Under the pieces are notes generated by a model. The model was not told the DNA's origin. It searched no databases and worked only from the letters and a program-made list of their open reading frames with translations. From Pelorhabdus rhamnosifermentans (GTDB lineage Bacteria; Bacillota; Negativicutes; UMGS1260), in the NCBI RefSeq assembly GCF_018835585.1, contig NZ_JAHGVE010000005.1:1-64000 (forward strand): 64,000 nucleotides of DNA. The letters are read 5' to 3'. The translations under genes and the position numbers were made by a program. Below are positions 8,391-16,800 of the stretch, piece by piece (position 1 is the stretch's first letter; each line of letters opens with the position of its first letter).

Positions 8391-8510
8391 AGTTATTTCT
8401 ACCTGCCACGCCTAATTTTTCTGAAACGACAGCATTGATAAGCTCGACTATTCCAGCGAAAATTCCACAAAAATTTTTGGGAGGAGTCCTTGACTCCACT
8501 TTGCTCTTCA
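8391..8510. repeat. 120-bp direct repeat, copy 2
   Basis: Matches 296-415 in the same orientation. What follows (8511-8787) has no convincing gene. A 22-codon frame (8561-8629) would encode a hydrophobic peptide (MIGKMEITLLALMIAWVD...) but lacks a good ribosome site. Confidence 0.8.
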
Positions 8511-8787
8511 TAGGACTACACCAACTCACCCCGCCCCTATCCAATGTAGCCCTGTTTTCTCTATTGTATGATAGGAAAAATGGAGATAACTTTGCTTGCC
8601 CTTATGATTGCATGGGTGGACATAGTTGTGCCTTGATATCGTTATTTAATAAAGGGAAACGTAGGAATCCTTGAATTGACAAAAATAGTGCAGCACGAAG
8701 CCACACTCTGTAATATACTATCTTTTTTGAATTAGAGCTAAAACTGACAGCCTTTATTTCGGTTGTTTGCGGACGTGCTATCTTCTG

Positions 8788-9105
8788 TTAATATCCACTG
8801 CAGAGCTTGGAAGCACACTTCTTGCATAGCTTTCCTTGACGAATACGTTCCCCGCAAACCTCACATTGAGATGTCACCACGTAATCACCGATAAATCTAT
8901 CGTGATAAAACATATCCATAAGCATATCTAAAGGAACTTCAGTTTCTTTAGATAGTTGCTCTATAGTAATTTCTGCTTTCCTTTTTCTCAAGTAATCAAA
9001 GACAAGATCTTCTTCCTTCTGGTAAACTTCAAGACATTGCAAGCATAAATTATTTCCATTACTAAAAAAAAGCTTTCCACACTTACTACAAACTTTTGTA
9101 CCCAT
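8788..9105 (-). CDS. YvyF-like zinc-ribbon protein
   Basis: The 105-residue protein has two zinc ribbons: CSKCGKLFFSNGNNLCLQC at the N-terminus and CEVCGERIRQGKLCKKC near the C-terminus. Between them lies a helical segment (ITIEQLSKETEVPLDML) that looks like a small helix-turn-helix. The N-terminal half resembles YvyF, a flagellar-operon protein of unknown mechanism. Here it stands alone between the two copies of the duplicated module, with AAGGTGGAGG before the ATG. DNA or protein binding is plausible. Confidence 0.65.
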   Translation of the reverse strand: MGTKVCSKCGKLFFSNGNNLCLQCLEVYQKEEDLVFDYLRKRKAEITIEQLSKETEVPLDMLMDMFYHDRFIGDYVVTSQCEVCGERIRQGKLCKKCASKLCSGY

Positions 9106-9217
9106 AAGTAACCTCCACCTTATTTAAAATCTTATACCACAATGTTGAAACATATATTTATTATCAGTTTTCGGCGTTGCGGGACCATTGTCCTTCATCA
9201 ACATATATTAACATTTA

Positions 9218-9547
9218 TTAACATAAAATAAGTTGCACCCTCACAGTATCCGCTAAACTTTGCGCTACTTTGAGTACACAGTTTGCCATTACGCTATACG
9301 CCGTGTTCGCTGTCAGGTCTGGTGCCAAAAGGTTCAGCAAAGACACCGGAGGGGTTCGGAATTCCAGCGTATCTTGGTAGCCACAGTCGATGAGCACTAT
9401 ACATCCGCTTATAAATATTGTAGCATTGACGTTAGAAGATTTAGCCATTGAGTCCGTTGGCGTGCATACGTCTACATGTACTGACTGAATCATCTCTGGT
9501 CCTAAATCAATATTCTCTTTTCCTTTAACACTAAGTCTAAAACCCAT
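9218..9547 (-). pseudogene. Chimeric, truncated copy of the Hcp-like gene (unit B)
   Basis: The first ~48 residues (MGFRLSVKGKENIDLGPEM up to NATIFISG) match unit A. After that the sequence switches abruptly at about 9405 to an unrelated tail (CIVLIDCGYQDTLEFRTPP ... VRVQLILC) instead of KLISNTMIKQDE. The tail also differs in composition. The gene is therefore a recombinant and has probably lost the original function, although the frame stays open. The start is the ATG behind TTGGAGGAAGTTT. Confidence 0.65.
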
Positions 9548-9591
9548 AAACTTCCTCCAAAATTCCATTTTAATTTTTTGTAAATAAAATT

Positions 9592-10074
9592 TTATTTTTC
9601 CCTAGCAAAGTATGTTGTGATTTGTTTATAACCTTTTTTAATCACTAAAATTATACACATTACAGCAATGAAATAAAGGAAACTTATTATAAATGCAATA
9701 ATGTGTAATATTGGCGCTACTAAAATACCCCTCAGATATTCTTGCAACGCCTCCCGAAAAATCGGCATACTACCTTTAATAGGAATGTAACTTAGCCCTT
9801 CTGTAGCTAGGCCCACCGAAAACCAGACAGCTTGAATAATTACGCAGCAAATACTTAAGTTTAAAAAAAGTTTAAGCCGTTCTTTGAGGGTAAAACACAG
9901 TGTTGCAAGCACACATAAAACAGTAATACCTATTGCTAATAATATAAGACGCATTTCTGCAGAATGACCACATAAAATAAATATTCCATTTAAGAAGTCT
10001 ATTTTAGCTATAGCCATGAAAAAAAAGCCAATTATAGTAAATCGAAATATTTTTCCTATTTGTAGATACACCAC
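9592..10074 (-). CDS. Four-helix membrane protein (unit B)
   Basis: Paralogue of the 6692-7174 protein with four hydrophobic segments and an identical C-terminal tail (VIKKGYKQITTYFAREK). Changes cluster in the loops and in TM2/TM3 (LILLAIGITVLCVLATLCF; ICCVIIQAVWFSVGLA). The GTG start at the equivalent position follows AAGG and lies 16 bp behind the transpeptidase stop codon. An upstream in-frame start (10134) would overlap that gene and is less likely. If it is an immunity protein, the differences may track those of its partner. Confidence 0.6.
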   Translation of the reverse strand: MVYLQIGKIFRFTIIGFFFMAIAKIDFLNGIFILCGHSAEMRLILLAIGITVLCVLATLCFTLKERLKLFLNLSICCVIIQAVWFSVGLATEGLSYIPIKGSMPIFREALQEYLRGILVAPILHIIAFIISFLYFIAVMCIILVIKKGYKQITTYFAREK

Positions 10075-10090
10075 CTTATTATATTTTATC

Positions 10091-10564
10091 CTAGCCTGCA
10101 TAAACGTCATATGCTGGTTCCGCGGACCACTCATTGGGATATTTTGATACTATAACCAAAATAGAATCGTCTGATTGCTTAATTAGATCAAATAGCTCTT
10201 TATCCCAAGGAGTTCCCACATTTATACAACCAGCTGAACCATGAACATAAGGATTCCATATTCCTCCATGCAAAAAAAGTCCATCTCTATTGTAAGTATC
10301 CGTACCCGCATTGGGATGAAGCGGAGCCCTATAAATACCCCAGTTACCCTGAATATTTCGCTCTATAAAGGACAAAACTGTTCCACCGGAAATTTCTGAA
10401 GGATACAAGGTATAAGTCCCAGGCGGACATGGTCCAACGTTCTCTTTCGTAGGATCAGTTTCTCCCCACTTACCCGTTGATGCTTTATAAGTACCGATCA
10501 CATTTCCATCGCCATCACAAAATGTCAGATATCCCATCTCCAAAGTTAGCGTTCTTTGTCCCAT
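10091..10564 (-). CDS. L,D-transpeptidase-fold protein, DUF2778/Tlde1-like (unit B)
   Basis: The 157-residue paralogue of the unit A protein keeps HGG and SAGC (LHGGIWNPYVHGSAGCINVG), so the active site looks intact. Differences are concentrated just before the catalytic cysteine (GGIWNPYVHGS here, GGVLSPYFEHGS in A) and in a two-residue deletion near residue 72. This pattern would suit altered specificity toward the cognate membrane partner. AGGAGAGG precedes the ATG. Confidence 0.72.
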   Translation of the reverse strand: MGQRTLTLEMGYLTFCDGDGNVIGTYKASTGKWGETDPTKENVGPCPPGTYTLYPSEISGGTVLSFIERNIQGNWGIYRAPLHPNAGTDTYNRDGLFLHGGIWNPYVHGSAGCINVGTPWDKELFDLIKQSDDSILVIVSKYPNEWSAEPAYDVYAG

Positions 10565-10873
10565 ATATTCTATATTACCTCTCCTTTTTGTTTTTTTAAA
10601 CTACATGCATTGAACGATAAAAGATGTGTTACTTTTTGCAAAACTCGCAATGCCTCAAAAAAAAATTGCTTTATTCCTAGATAATTTGTATGCCTCCTTT
10701 GACTTTAGGTACATGCCACATAATACCAAAAACCTATGACCAAATTGTGACAATTGAAGTGTTTTTTAGCAAAACGATATTTCCCGTAACAATGGTTCGT
10801 CAACCAAACAAAGAGATGCCGCCCAGCAGCATATCATTCTGCCAACTAATTCTGATTTTCGAGTCTATTCCTA

Positions 10874-10937
10874 AAATCGAAGGGACGGTTCTTTTGAGTC
10901 AAAATCAAATAACTCTAGAGAACCGTCCCTTCGATTT
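10874..10937. repeat. Palindromic MITE/REP-like element, copy 5
   Basis: Same sequence as copy 4, at the same position relative to its unit. Its outer edge is also the break point of the LysR remnant. Confidence 0.9.
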
Positions 10938-11230
10938 CGAAGCTGCAATTCTTAATGTTCCCGCCACTTCTTGTTTCATAGCCTGTAACGTCTCTTTAAT
11001 GCCATGCATTTCATGCAACATTTTCCTTGCACACTCAACTAAATATGTCCCTTCAGGAGTAAAAGACACTCCCCTTTTACTGCGTATAACAATTTGCACC
11101 CCAAATAGTTCTTCGATTTGCTGGAGGCGTCCGGTCAATGTAGGCTGTGAAATATATAACACTTGCGCAGTTTTAGTTATGCTTTTTTTTCACATAAAGT
11201 GTGTAAGATAAGCCAGTCCCGTTCTTCCAT
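10938..11230 (-). pseudogene. LysR-family regulator, frameshifted and truncated
   Basis: Reading from ATG 11230 (behind GGAGG) gives MEERDWLILHTLCEKK, then the frame fails in a run of eight A's. Shifting by one base continues as SITKTAQVLYISQPTLTGR, then LQQIEELFGVQIVIR, the N-terminal winged helix-turn-helix of LysR proteins. It goes on to GTLRIAAS, then runs into the palindromic element; the effector domain is absent. The gene is dead twice over, by the homopolymer slip and by the loss of the 3' two thirds. Confidence 0.75.
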
Positions 11231-11456
11231 AATAAGCCTCCATTTTTACCTAAATTATGAGCTTATCTTTTCCTTCAAAAACTTTAAAATTCCGTCTTTT
11301 TTCTACATAATCTTTCTATAAAGATATCATAAATAGAATACTCTCTCAATAGCAAAATTCAGAATTATTCGTTCTATGTAAAACATAGGCAATTCTACTG
11401 TCCGTCCAGCCGGTCAAAATTATTTTAGGCAACTTCTTTGTCTATGTTCTACATTG

Positions 11457-11517
11457 AAATTGAAGGGATGGCTCTTTTGAGTCAAAATCAAACTCTAGAG
11501 AACCGCCCCCTCAATTT
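11457..11517. repeat. Palindromic MITE/REP-like element, copy 6 (diverged)
   Basis: GAAATTGAAGGGATGGCTCTT ... AGAACCGCCCCCTCAATTTC: same layout, several substitutions and a shortened centre (lacks the ATAA). The oldest-looking copy. The rest of 11231-11574 is AT-rich with no gene seen. Confidence 0.8.
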
Positions 11518-11574
11518 CCAAATTATTGAAAACTATAAGTTGTTTAAAATTCTCTGCACAATTATACAACTTTA

Positions 11575-11916
11575 CTAAATCATAGTGAATGATTCAATCA
11601 TCTGTTCTAGCTCTATCGTCATGGTATCAAGATATTCTGAAGGAATGGCCACATGAAAATCCCACATTACGCCGTTCTCTATCAAAGTAGCATCAATAAC
11701 CCGACATTTTCCCGAACTAACTATCCAAATTACTTTGCATTTACCAATATCCTTGATGTTACCTTCAACTGTTATATTGTTCTTTTCTCGAATATTGTCC
11801 CTTGTGAAATTTATGAATTTTGTCTTTATTGCTTCCAGCTTTTCGCTTGGTAAATCGTTCAAGGTTTGAAATGTAAATACTAATCTCCCTTGAAACAGCC
11901 TATAAAGTAGCCCCAA
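11575..11916 (-). CDS. Hypothetical protein, possibly 5'-truncated
   Basis: 113 residues without signal peptide or membrane helix. The C-terminal half (CKVIWIVSSGKCRVIDATL, then IENGVMWDFHVAIPSEYLD and ELEQMIESF) has the strand-strand-helix ending of PsbP-like lipoprotein domains (an open beta-sheet closed by a helix). The N-terminus (MGLLYRLFQGRLVFTFQ) lacks the expected secretion signal and has no clear ribosome site, so the gene may have lost its start. I do not assign a function. Confidence 0.4.
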   Translation of the reverse strand: MGLLYRLFQGRLVFTFQTLNDLPSEKLEAIKTKFINFTRDNIREKNNITVEGNIKDIGKCKVIWIVSSGKCRVIDATLIENGVMWDFHVAIPSEYLDTMTIELEQMIESFTMI

Positions 11917-12043
11917 AACATCCTTCTTTTAGCGTAAAATCTTTACGGGACATGATATTCTAATAGTGTAGAGTATTTCCTGGATACGCTACAGACATAT
12001 AACTATTTTTTTAAACCTTACGGTGCTGTTAAGGTAAACCGAA

Positions 12044-12082
12044 TAGGGGCTTCTTCAACAATAAAGTAAAAGTAAGCCCCTA
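12044..12082. terminator. Hairpin in gene-poor AT-rich stretch
   Basis: TAGGGGCTT ... AAGCCCCTA stem. The region 11917-12389 around it shows no gene. Confidence 0.4.
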
Positions 12083-12389
12083 CTAAAATTAATAGTCGAC
12101 TCATTAAAGTGAGACGATTTTTTGTTTGTCTTATAAACTAAGATATAACAGAAGTAGAAAAGATTATATATGAACTCGATTGCTGGATGTTTCTAACAAA
12201 TATATTTTTTAGGCGGTTTGACTTAAGAATCAATTTATAAGCATTTACGCAAGAAAACTCTATCTGAAATTTTTTCTGATTGCCTATGTAAAATAAAGTA
12301 ATATTTTAACTGATTTTATAAGAAAAATGGTAAAATTACTTTATAATAATAATCTATATCAATTATCATAAAAAAGGAGGGGATTTTAT

Positions 12390-12551
12390 ATGGATATTGT
12401 TAAAGATGAATCTAGTATTAATGGAGTTTTGACAGAGGATATTAAGTTCATGGAATTAACTATTTTACTTGAATTGACACTTTTACAACCAGGACGCATG
12501 GAATTTATTCATGAGCAGTATAAATGTAATAATCCTGAGTTTGAAATGTGA
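12390..12551 (+). CDS. Small acidic protein (53 aa), function unknown
   Basis: ATG follows AAAAAGGAGGGG at a good distance, and the frame encodes 53 residues (MDIVKDESSINGVLTEDIK ... CNNPEFEM). A leucine-rich middle (MELTILLELTLLQPGRM) could form an amphipathic helix. The strong ribosome site is the main support. It points toward the Xre repressor gene on the opposite strand. No family recognised. Confidence 0.45.
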   Translation: MDIVKDESSINGVLTEDIKFMELTILLELTLLQPGRMEFIHEQYKCNNPEFEM

Positions 12552-12632
12552 TATTGATATATTTTAGGAGAATTTTAAGGTATAATCGGTTCCATTTCTA
12601 TAGGAATTTTTATTCTATGATATTGGATTAGA

Positions 12633-13205
12633 TTAACTAATATCAATTAATTTTTTTAGAATGGCTTTTCGTTTATTAGGCGGAAAGCCTTTTACAATTT
12701 CAATAACTTCATCAACTGTCAATTTTGTAGTTCGTAATATCTCTAAATTACTCGGACTTTCCATTTCTATAATAGGTTCTCCATCAACGATAGTAATATT
12801 TTTAATTATAGCCAACAAAAATTCAATTTGTTTATTTTTATCTTCGAGTTCTAAATCTGTTATATATTTTTCTACTTCGGAATGAGACCACAACATATTG
12901 TTGGCGGTCTCTTTTAATTTGTTGAAAACAAACTTTTTAACAAACACAAAAAGAGTTGTATCTTGAAGGTTACTAAGTATTTCATTATTATTTTCAATTG
13001 CACCTAGTATGTCATTGCTAGATATACCTAATAATTTGGATATTGAATTAATTTGGTCTGCATTTAACCGACGCTCTCCACGTTCTAACGCGTAATAATG
13101 TTGTATCGATATACCCAAAAATCCGGCAATGTCTTTAACAGATAAACCAAGCTCTTTTGATTTTAATTTTCTTATGTTTCGTAGTTTCGTCTGTTGTTTT
13201 TCCAT
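12633..13205 (-). CDS. Xre-family repressor
   Basis: The 190-residue protein has an N-terminal lambda-repressor-type helix-turn-helix (LGLSVKDIAGFLGISIQHY, YALERGERRLNADQI, residues about 20-60). A helical C-terminal part (to KRKAILKKLIDIS) probably serves for dimerisation. There is no peptidase motif of LexA/CI type. It is divergent from a small Xre gene across a region full of repeated AATCATATTG/CAATATGATT half-sites, as in phage-type lysogeny switches. RBS AAAGGAGAT. Confidence 0.8.
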   Translation of the reverse strand: MEKQQTKLRNIRKLKSKELGLSVKDIAGFLGISIQHYYALERGERRLNADQINSISKLLGISSNDILGAIENNNEILSNLQDTTLFVFVKKFVFNKLKETANNMLWSHSEVEKYITDLELEDKNKQIEFLLAIIKNITIVDGEPIIEMESPSNLEILRTTKLTVDEVIEIVKGFPPNKRKAILKKLIDIS

Positions 13206-13289
13206 TTATAATATCTCCTTTTTAATCAATTTGACCTAAAACATAACACATCTAAAAGCAACACACAATAATCATATTGATTAAAAAAA

Positions 13290-13399
13290 GATAAAAAACT
13301 AATCAATATGGAGAAAATATATAAATTATTATTAAAATTCTTGATTTTTTTAATCATATTGCTTATTTAACACGTTGTTTAAAATAAGCAATATGATTA
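13290..13399. promoter_or_regulatory. Divergent operator region with an 18-bp-arm palindrome
   Basis: Between the two Xre genes lies a perfect inverted repeat, TAATCATATTGCTTATTT (13351-13368) and its complement (13382-13399) around a 13-base loop. Further half-sites AATCATATTGATTA and TAATCAATATGG lie nearer the repressor gene. The AT-rich arms and position fit a repressor operator rather than a terminator. Confidence 0.6.
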
Positions 13400-13440
13400 T
13401 TATATAGAAAACATCAAATTATTAACTTAGGAGGGTTATT

Positions 13441-13668
13441 ATGGAAGAATTTATTGAAATTGTTAAAGCTGTCATGGAAAAAAAGAATATGGATATAACC
13501 CGTTTGGCATTGTATGTTGGTTGTTCGACACAACAAATGTCAAGCCTATTGCGTAAAAAACGACGATGGCATATAGATTTAATGGAAGCAGTCTGTAGAG
13601 TATTAGAGATAAGGGTTTCATTTTTGTTTGATAGCCAAGTCAAAAAACATAAGAAAAAAGCCTCATAG
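13441..13668 (+). CDS. Small Xre-family DNA-binding protein
   Basis: 75 residues: MEEFIEIVKAVMEKKNMDIT, then a helix-turn-helix (RLALYVGCSTQQMSSLLRK) and a basic tail (VKKHKKKAS). The size suits a Cro-like partner of the divergent repressor. GGAGGG precedes the ATG, and the long palindrome lies about 40 bp upstream, so it is probably repressed by the 190-residue protein. Confidence 0.7.
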   Translation: MEEFIEIVKAVMEKKNMDITRLALYVGCSTQQMSSLLRKKRRWHIDLMEAVCRVLEIRVSFLFDSQVKKHKKKAS

Positions 13669-13802
13669 TTACAGTTTTTTAGAGTGCAACTATGAGAATA
13701 TTGAAGTTATATTAATGGTCATAGTATTGATAACATTTGATATTTATGTCGTGGAACAATCGTGGTGGATAGAAAACTTAAAATGCGTAGGAGGGGACTA
13801 AT

Positions 13803-14267
13803 ATGACAATAAATTCGTTATCAATTAAAGATAATACATTTGGAATAGACTTAGTGAAACACGGGCCAAAAGACAAAGAAGCTGCTAAATTTGAAGATTA
13901 TATTATTCATTTACTAAGGGATTATAACTATCTAAAAGCTAAGTCAATCCTTGAAGAAGAGAGATTATGTGAAATTGAGCCGTTTTGTACGTCTAGTTAT
14001 GAAGGTATGCCTCATACTACAGATATTAGTAACCCGACCGAAAACTTGGCAATTAAGCGAATGAGCATACCACAAGCTAGCAATTTGGTTAGAATTATCG
14101 AAATATCCTATAATGCACTTACTAAAGATTGTAAACAATTAATAAAACTATTTTATTTCGAGAAAATGCGAAAGTTTGAAGTGTGTAGTGAAATGAATAT
14201 TAGTGAAGATCAATTTCGTAGATATCGTAGAACGGCTATTGATACAATAAAAAAAATACTTTCATAA
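13803..14267 (+). CDS. ArpU/RinA-like phage transcription regulator (sigma region 4-like)
   Basis: The C-terminal third (YNALTKDCKQLIKLFYFEK, then FEVCSEMNISEDQFRRYRR and TAIDTIKKIL) is the sigma-70 region 4-type helix-turn-helix seen in ArpU/RinA late-gene activators of Gram-positive phages. The first 90 residues are helical and acidic. 154 residues is the usual family length. It is collinear with the small Xre gene and precedes the RiPP-like cluster, so it is the obvious candidate activator of the genes downstream. GGAGGGG before the ATG. Confidence 0.7.
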   Translation: MTINSLSIKDNTFGIDLVKHGPKDKEAAKFEDYIIHLLRDYNYLKAKSILEEERLCEIEPFCTSSYEGMPHTTDISNPTENLAIKRMSIPQASNLVRIIEISYNALTKDCKQLIKLFYFEKMRKFEVCSEMNISEDQFRRYRRTAIDTIKKILS

Positions 14268-14289
14268 AATTCTTAACTGGATGTAGACC

Positions 14290-14520
14290 TCTCTATATTG
14301 ACTCCGAAATCACTTTATATTGCCAATTTACATCCGGTTTACGGGATATAGTAATAGTAGGAATTTCACCAACAGCGATTTCATACGCTAAAAGTTAAAA
14401 AAAGTAACTTATTCGTAACAGAAAAGAGGTCCGCTCTCTAAGCCATCTAGTTTTAGGTTCTTCGAATCAGGTTTCGCAAATTCATAAAAAATATTAATAA
14501 AATGTTAGGAGGTTTGCTTA
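14290..14520 (+). promoter_or_regulatory. Leader of the precursor gene, repeated at 18.5 kb
   Basis: About 100 bases here (core GATATAGTAATAGTA, then ATTTCAC and ATTTCATA) recur in diverged form at 18540-18640. The shared leader suggests a common regulatory signal, perhaps the target of the ArpU-like protein. It ends in TTAGGAGG before the precursor ATG. Confidence 0.45.
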
Positions 14521-15006
<486 letters not shown>

Positions 15007-15100
15007 TTTTTATCCTACCATTAAATCGTTAATAATTTAACGTTGACGCTACAATAGTTTTATAAAGGCATAAAAATAACATTAGGAGGAGGTTTATTTA

Positions 15101-15340
15101 ATGTCAACATTTGAAGATTCAACAGTCCAAGGTATACTTCAAAACGCAGCTACTCAGATAGCAGCTTACATTAAAGGAAGTAACCTTGCAGAAACCATTG
15201 GTATTAATAACTCTGTCGGAGGCGTGGTAGCACTTTCAACAAATATTGGTATAAAGAAGAAAAGTGATGGTTATACAAATTGGAATGCAAGAGTAGTATC
15301 GCATGTAGACCCTCTCACTTCTTCTAGTGGTAGTAATTAA
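15101..15340 (+). CDS. Cysteine-free paralogue of the precursor leader
   Basis: 79 residues. EDSTVQGILQNAATQIAAY, then GINNSVGGVVALSTNIGIK and GYTNWNARVVSHV align with residues 6-70 of the preceding protein. It then ends LTSSSGSN with no cysteine and no DG tail. It has its own strong AGGAGGAGG site and is followed by a terminator. It may be a second substrate, a helper peptide, or a precursor whose core has been lost. Confidence 0.7.
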   Translation: MSTFEDSTVQGILQNAATQIAAYIKGSNLAETIGINNSVGGVVALSTNIGIKKKSDGYTNWNARVVSHVDPLTSSSGSN

Positions 15341-15410
15341 TTTATAGATACAATTATTTGGTCGATGAAATTTGCATCTTGTTGGTGTAATTCCTAATAT
15401 ATTCGTTTCA

Positions 15411-15441
15411 ACAAGACGTTGCATTTTTGTAACGTCTTGTT
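15411..15441 (+). terminator. Terminator between precursors and radical SAM gene
   Basis: ACAAGACGTTGC ... GTAACGTCTTGTT stem. A close relative lies at 18731-18766. Placement after precursors and before the enzyme gene is common in peptide clusters and would keep enzyme expression lower. The remainder of 15341-15656 shows no gene. Confidence 0.6.
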
Positions 15442-15656
15442 AAATATTGAATACACTTAAAACCCAATCAATGTGAACCATATTGGGTTATGCGTCAAAT
15501 ATTCTTTGTGTCTAAAAAAGACAATACTGATTTAATGTCATTAAAGTTCAATTTTTCTATAAATCCAAACCCCTTACTGTTTCTATTACGACACTAATCA
15601 TTACTAATAATTACGGATACTGCGACAGTTAATGTTAGATAAGGAGCGATATTCTT

Positions 15657-16730
15657 ATGAAAAAATTCCTAAGACAAAATATAAATTGTATTTTTATAAT
15701 GCTAGGTTCGTCTTGCAACTTTCAGTGTAAATATTGTTTACAGCATCCTTTAATAACTGAGGAAGTTACCTCAAAAATAAATTCTGATACGATAGACTTC
15801 TTGAAGGAAACAGCCCAAAGCCAGAAAAGCCCCTTGAGGATACTGTTTTATGGAGGAGAACCGCTATTATATTGGAATAATATTGTCTCAATTACAAAAG
15901 CATTACAAGATTGCAATTGCACTTTTTCTATAATCAGTAATGGTAGTTTGCTTACTCGGGATAAAGTAGAATTTTTAAATAATTATAAAATTAATGTAAC
16001 TATTAGTTGGGATGGAATTAATGTTAAAGAAACTCGAGGTCAAAATATATTTAAAAACTCTACCTTAAAAGAATGCATATTTAATTTAAATAATGTCTGC
16101 ATTTCGGCAGTATTAAGTTCTTATAACTACCCTTTGTCTATTGTAGAACAAGTGGATAAATTAAACAAAGAATATATTAAATATCGAAAAGCAAATAAAT
16201 TATTGCCTGCTTCACTAAATATTAATATGGATGAAATAATGGATACCGGTCTTGAAGCTAAATATTTGACAGAACTAGATTGTAGTAGAATTTCGAAAGA
16301 AATGAAAATAATGTGTGAGCACTATAAAAATTATCAATCCAATAAAGAATTCAATCCTTTTTATGTAAAGTTTATCAGTAGGTATGTTAGAAATAAGATG
16401 AACAGAGACATTAGGTTTTCTGTATGCAAATGTGGTAACGGATACAATGTTCTAAACCTTGATTTGGATGGAAATTTATACCGTTGTCATAACACTCATA
16501 CTAAATTAGGAAATATCTATGATGGATATTTTAGTTATCTGAAAAATGTCATATCCTATGATGATACAAAATCGTTTAATTTGGACTGTAAAAATTGCTA
16601 TGTTCAAAGCATTTGCAAAAATGGTTGCCCATTAATAACAAAAGAAGTGAGAAAAAGATATTATTGTGAGATGAAAAGAGCGACTTTATATCCTATAGTT
16701 GAAATGATTATGGAACATCCTTTTAAATAA
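15657..16730 (+). CDS. Radical SAM/SPASM peptide maturase
   Basis: The 357-residue enzyme has the radical SAM CX3CX2C motif at C20, C24 and C27 (CNFQCKYC), followed by GGEP (LFYGGEPLLYW, about 64-75), which contacts S-adenosylmethionine. The C-terminal part holds the SPASM-type auxiliary-cluster cysteines: VCKCGNGYN, LYRCHNT, CKNCYVQSICKNGC and a final YYCEMK. Such enzymes crosslink or epimerise ribosomal peptides. There is no N-terminal RRE-like domain, so leader recognition must come from elsewhere or from the catalytic domain. AAGGAG precedes the ATG. The two precursor-like genes just upstream are the likely substrates. Confidence 0.85.
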   Translation: MKKFLRQNINCIFIMLGSSCNFQCKYCLQHPLITEEVTSKINSDTIDFLKETAQSQKSPLRILFYGGEPLLYWNNIVSITKALQDCNCTFSIISNGSLLTRDKVEFLNNYKINVTISWDGINVKETRGQNIFKNSTLKECIFNLNNVCISAVLSSYNYPLSIVEQVDKLNKEYIKYRKANKLLPASLNINMDEIMDTGLEAKYLTELDCSRISKEMKIMCEHYKNYQSNKEFNPFYVKFISRYVRNKMNRDIRFSVCKCGNGYNVLNLDLDGNLYRCHNTHTKLGNIYDGYFSYLKNVISYDDTKSFNLDCKNCYVQSICKNGCPLITKEVRKRYYCEMKRATLYPIVEMIMEHPFK

Positions 16731-16800
16731 AACAAAATTTCAAAAAATGTGAAAAAATTGGTGAAATTCAAATTTGCACCAGATCATGTGTAGAGGCCAC

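Larger units (their letters stand above)
9218..10937. repeat. Duplicated module, unit B
   Basis: Second copy of unit A (6220-8046) in direct orientation, including the upstream region and the palindromic element at 10874-10937. Small insertions, deletions and substitutions separate the copies, so the duplication is not recent. Confidence 0.9.

Noticed and set aside
6220-10937. A complete type VI secretion or contractile injection system
   Set aside because: Only a tube-like protein and effector-like genes are seen; no sheath, baseplate, spike or ATPase gene is in the window.
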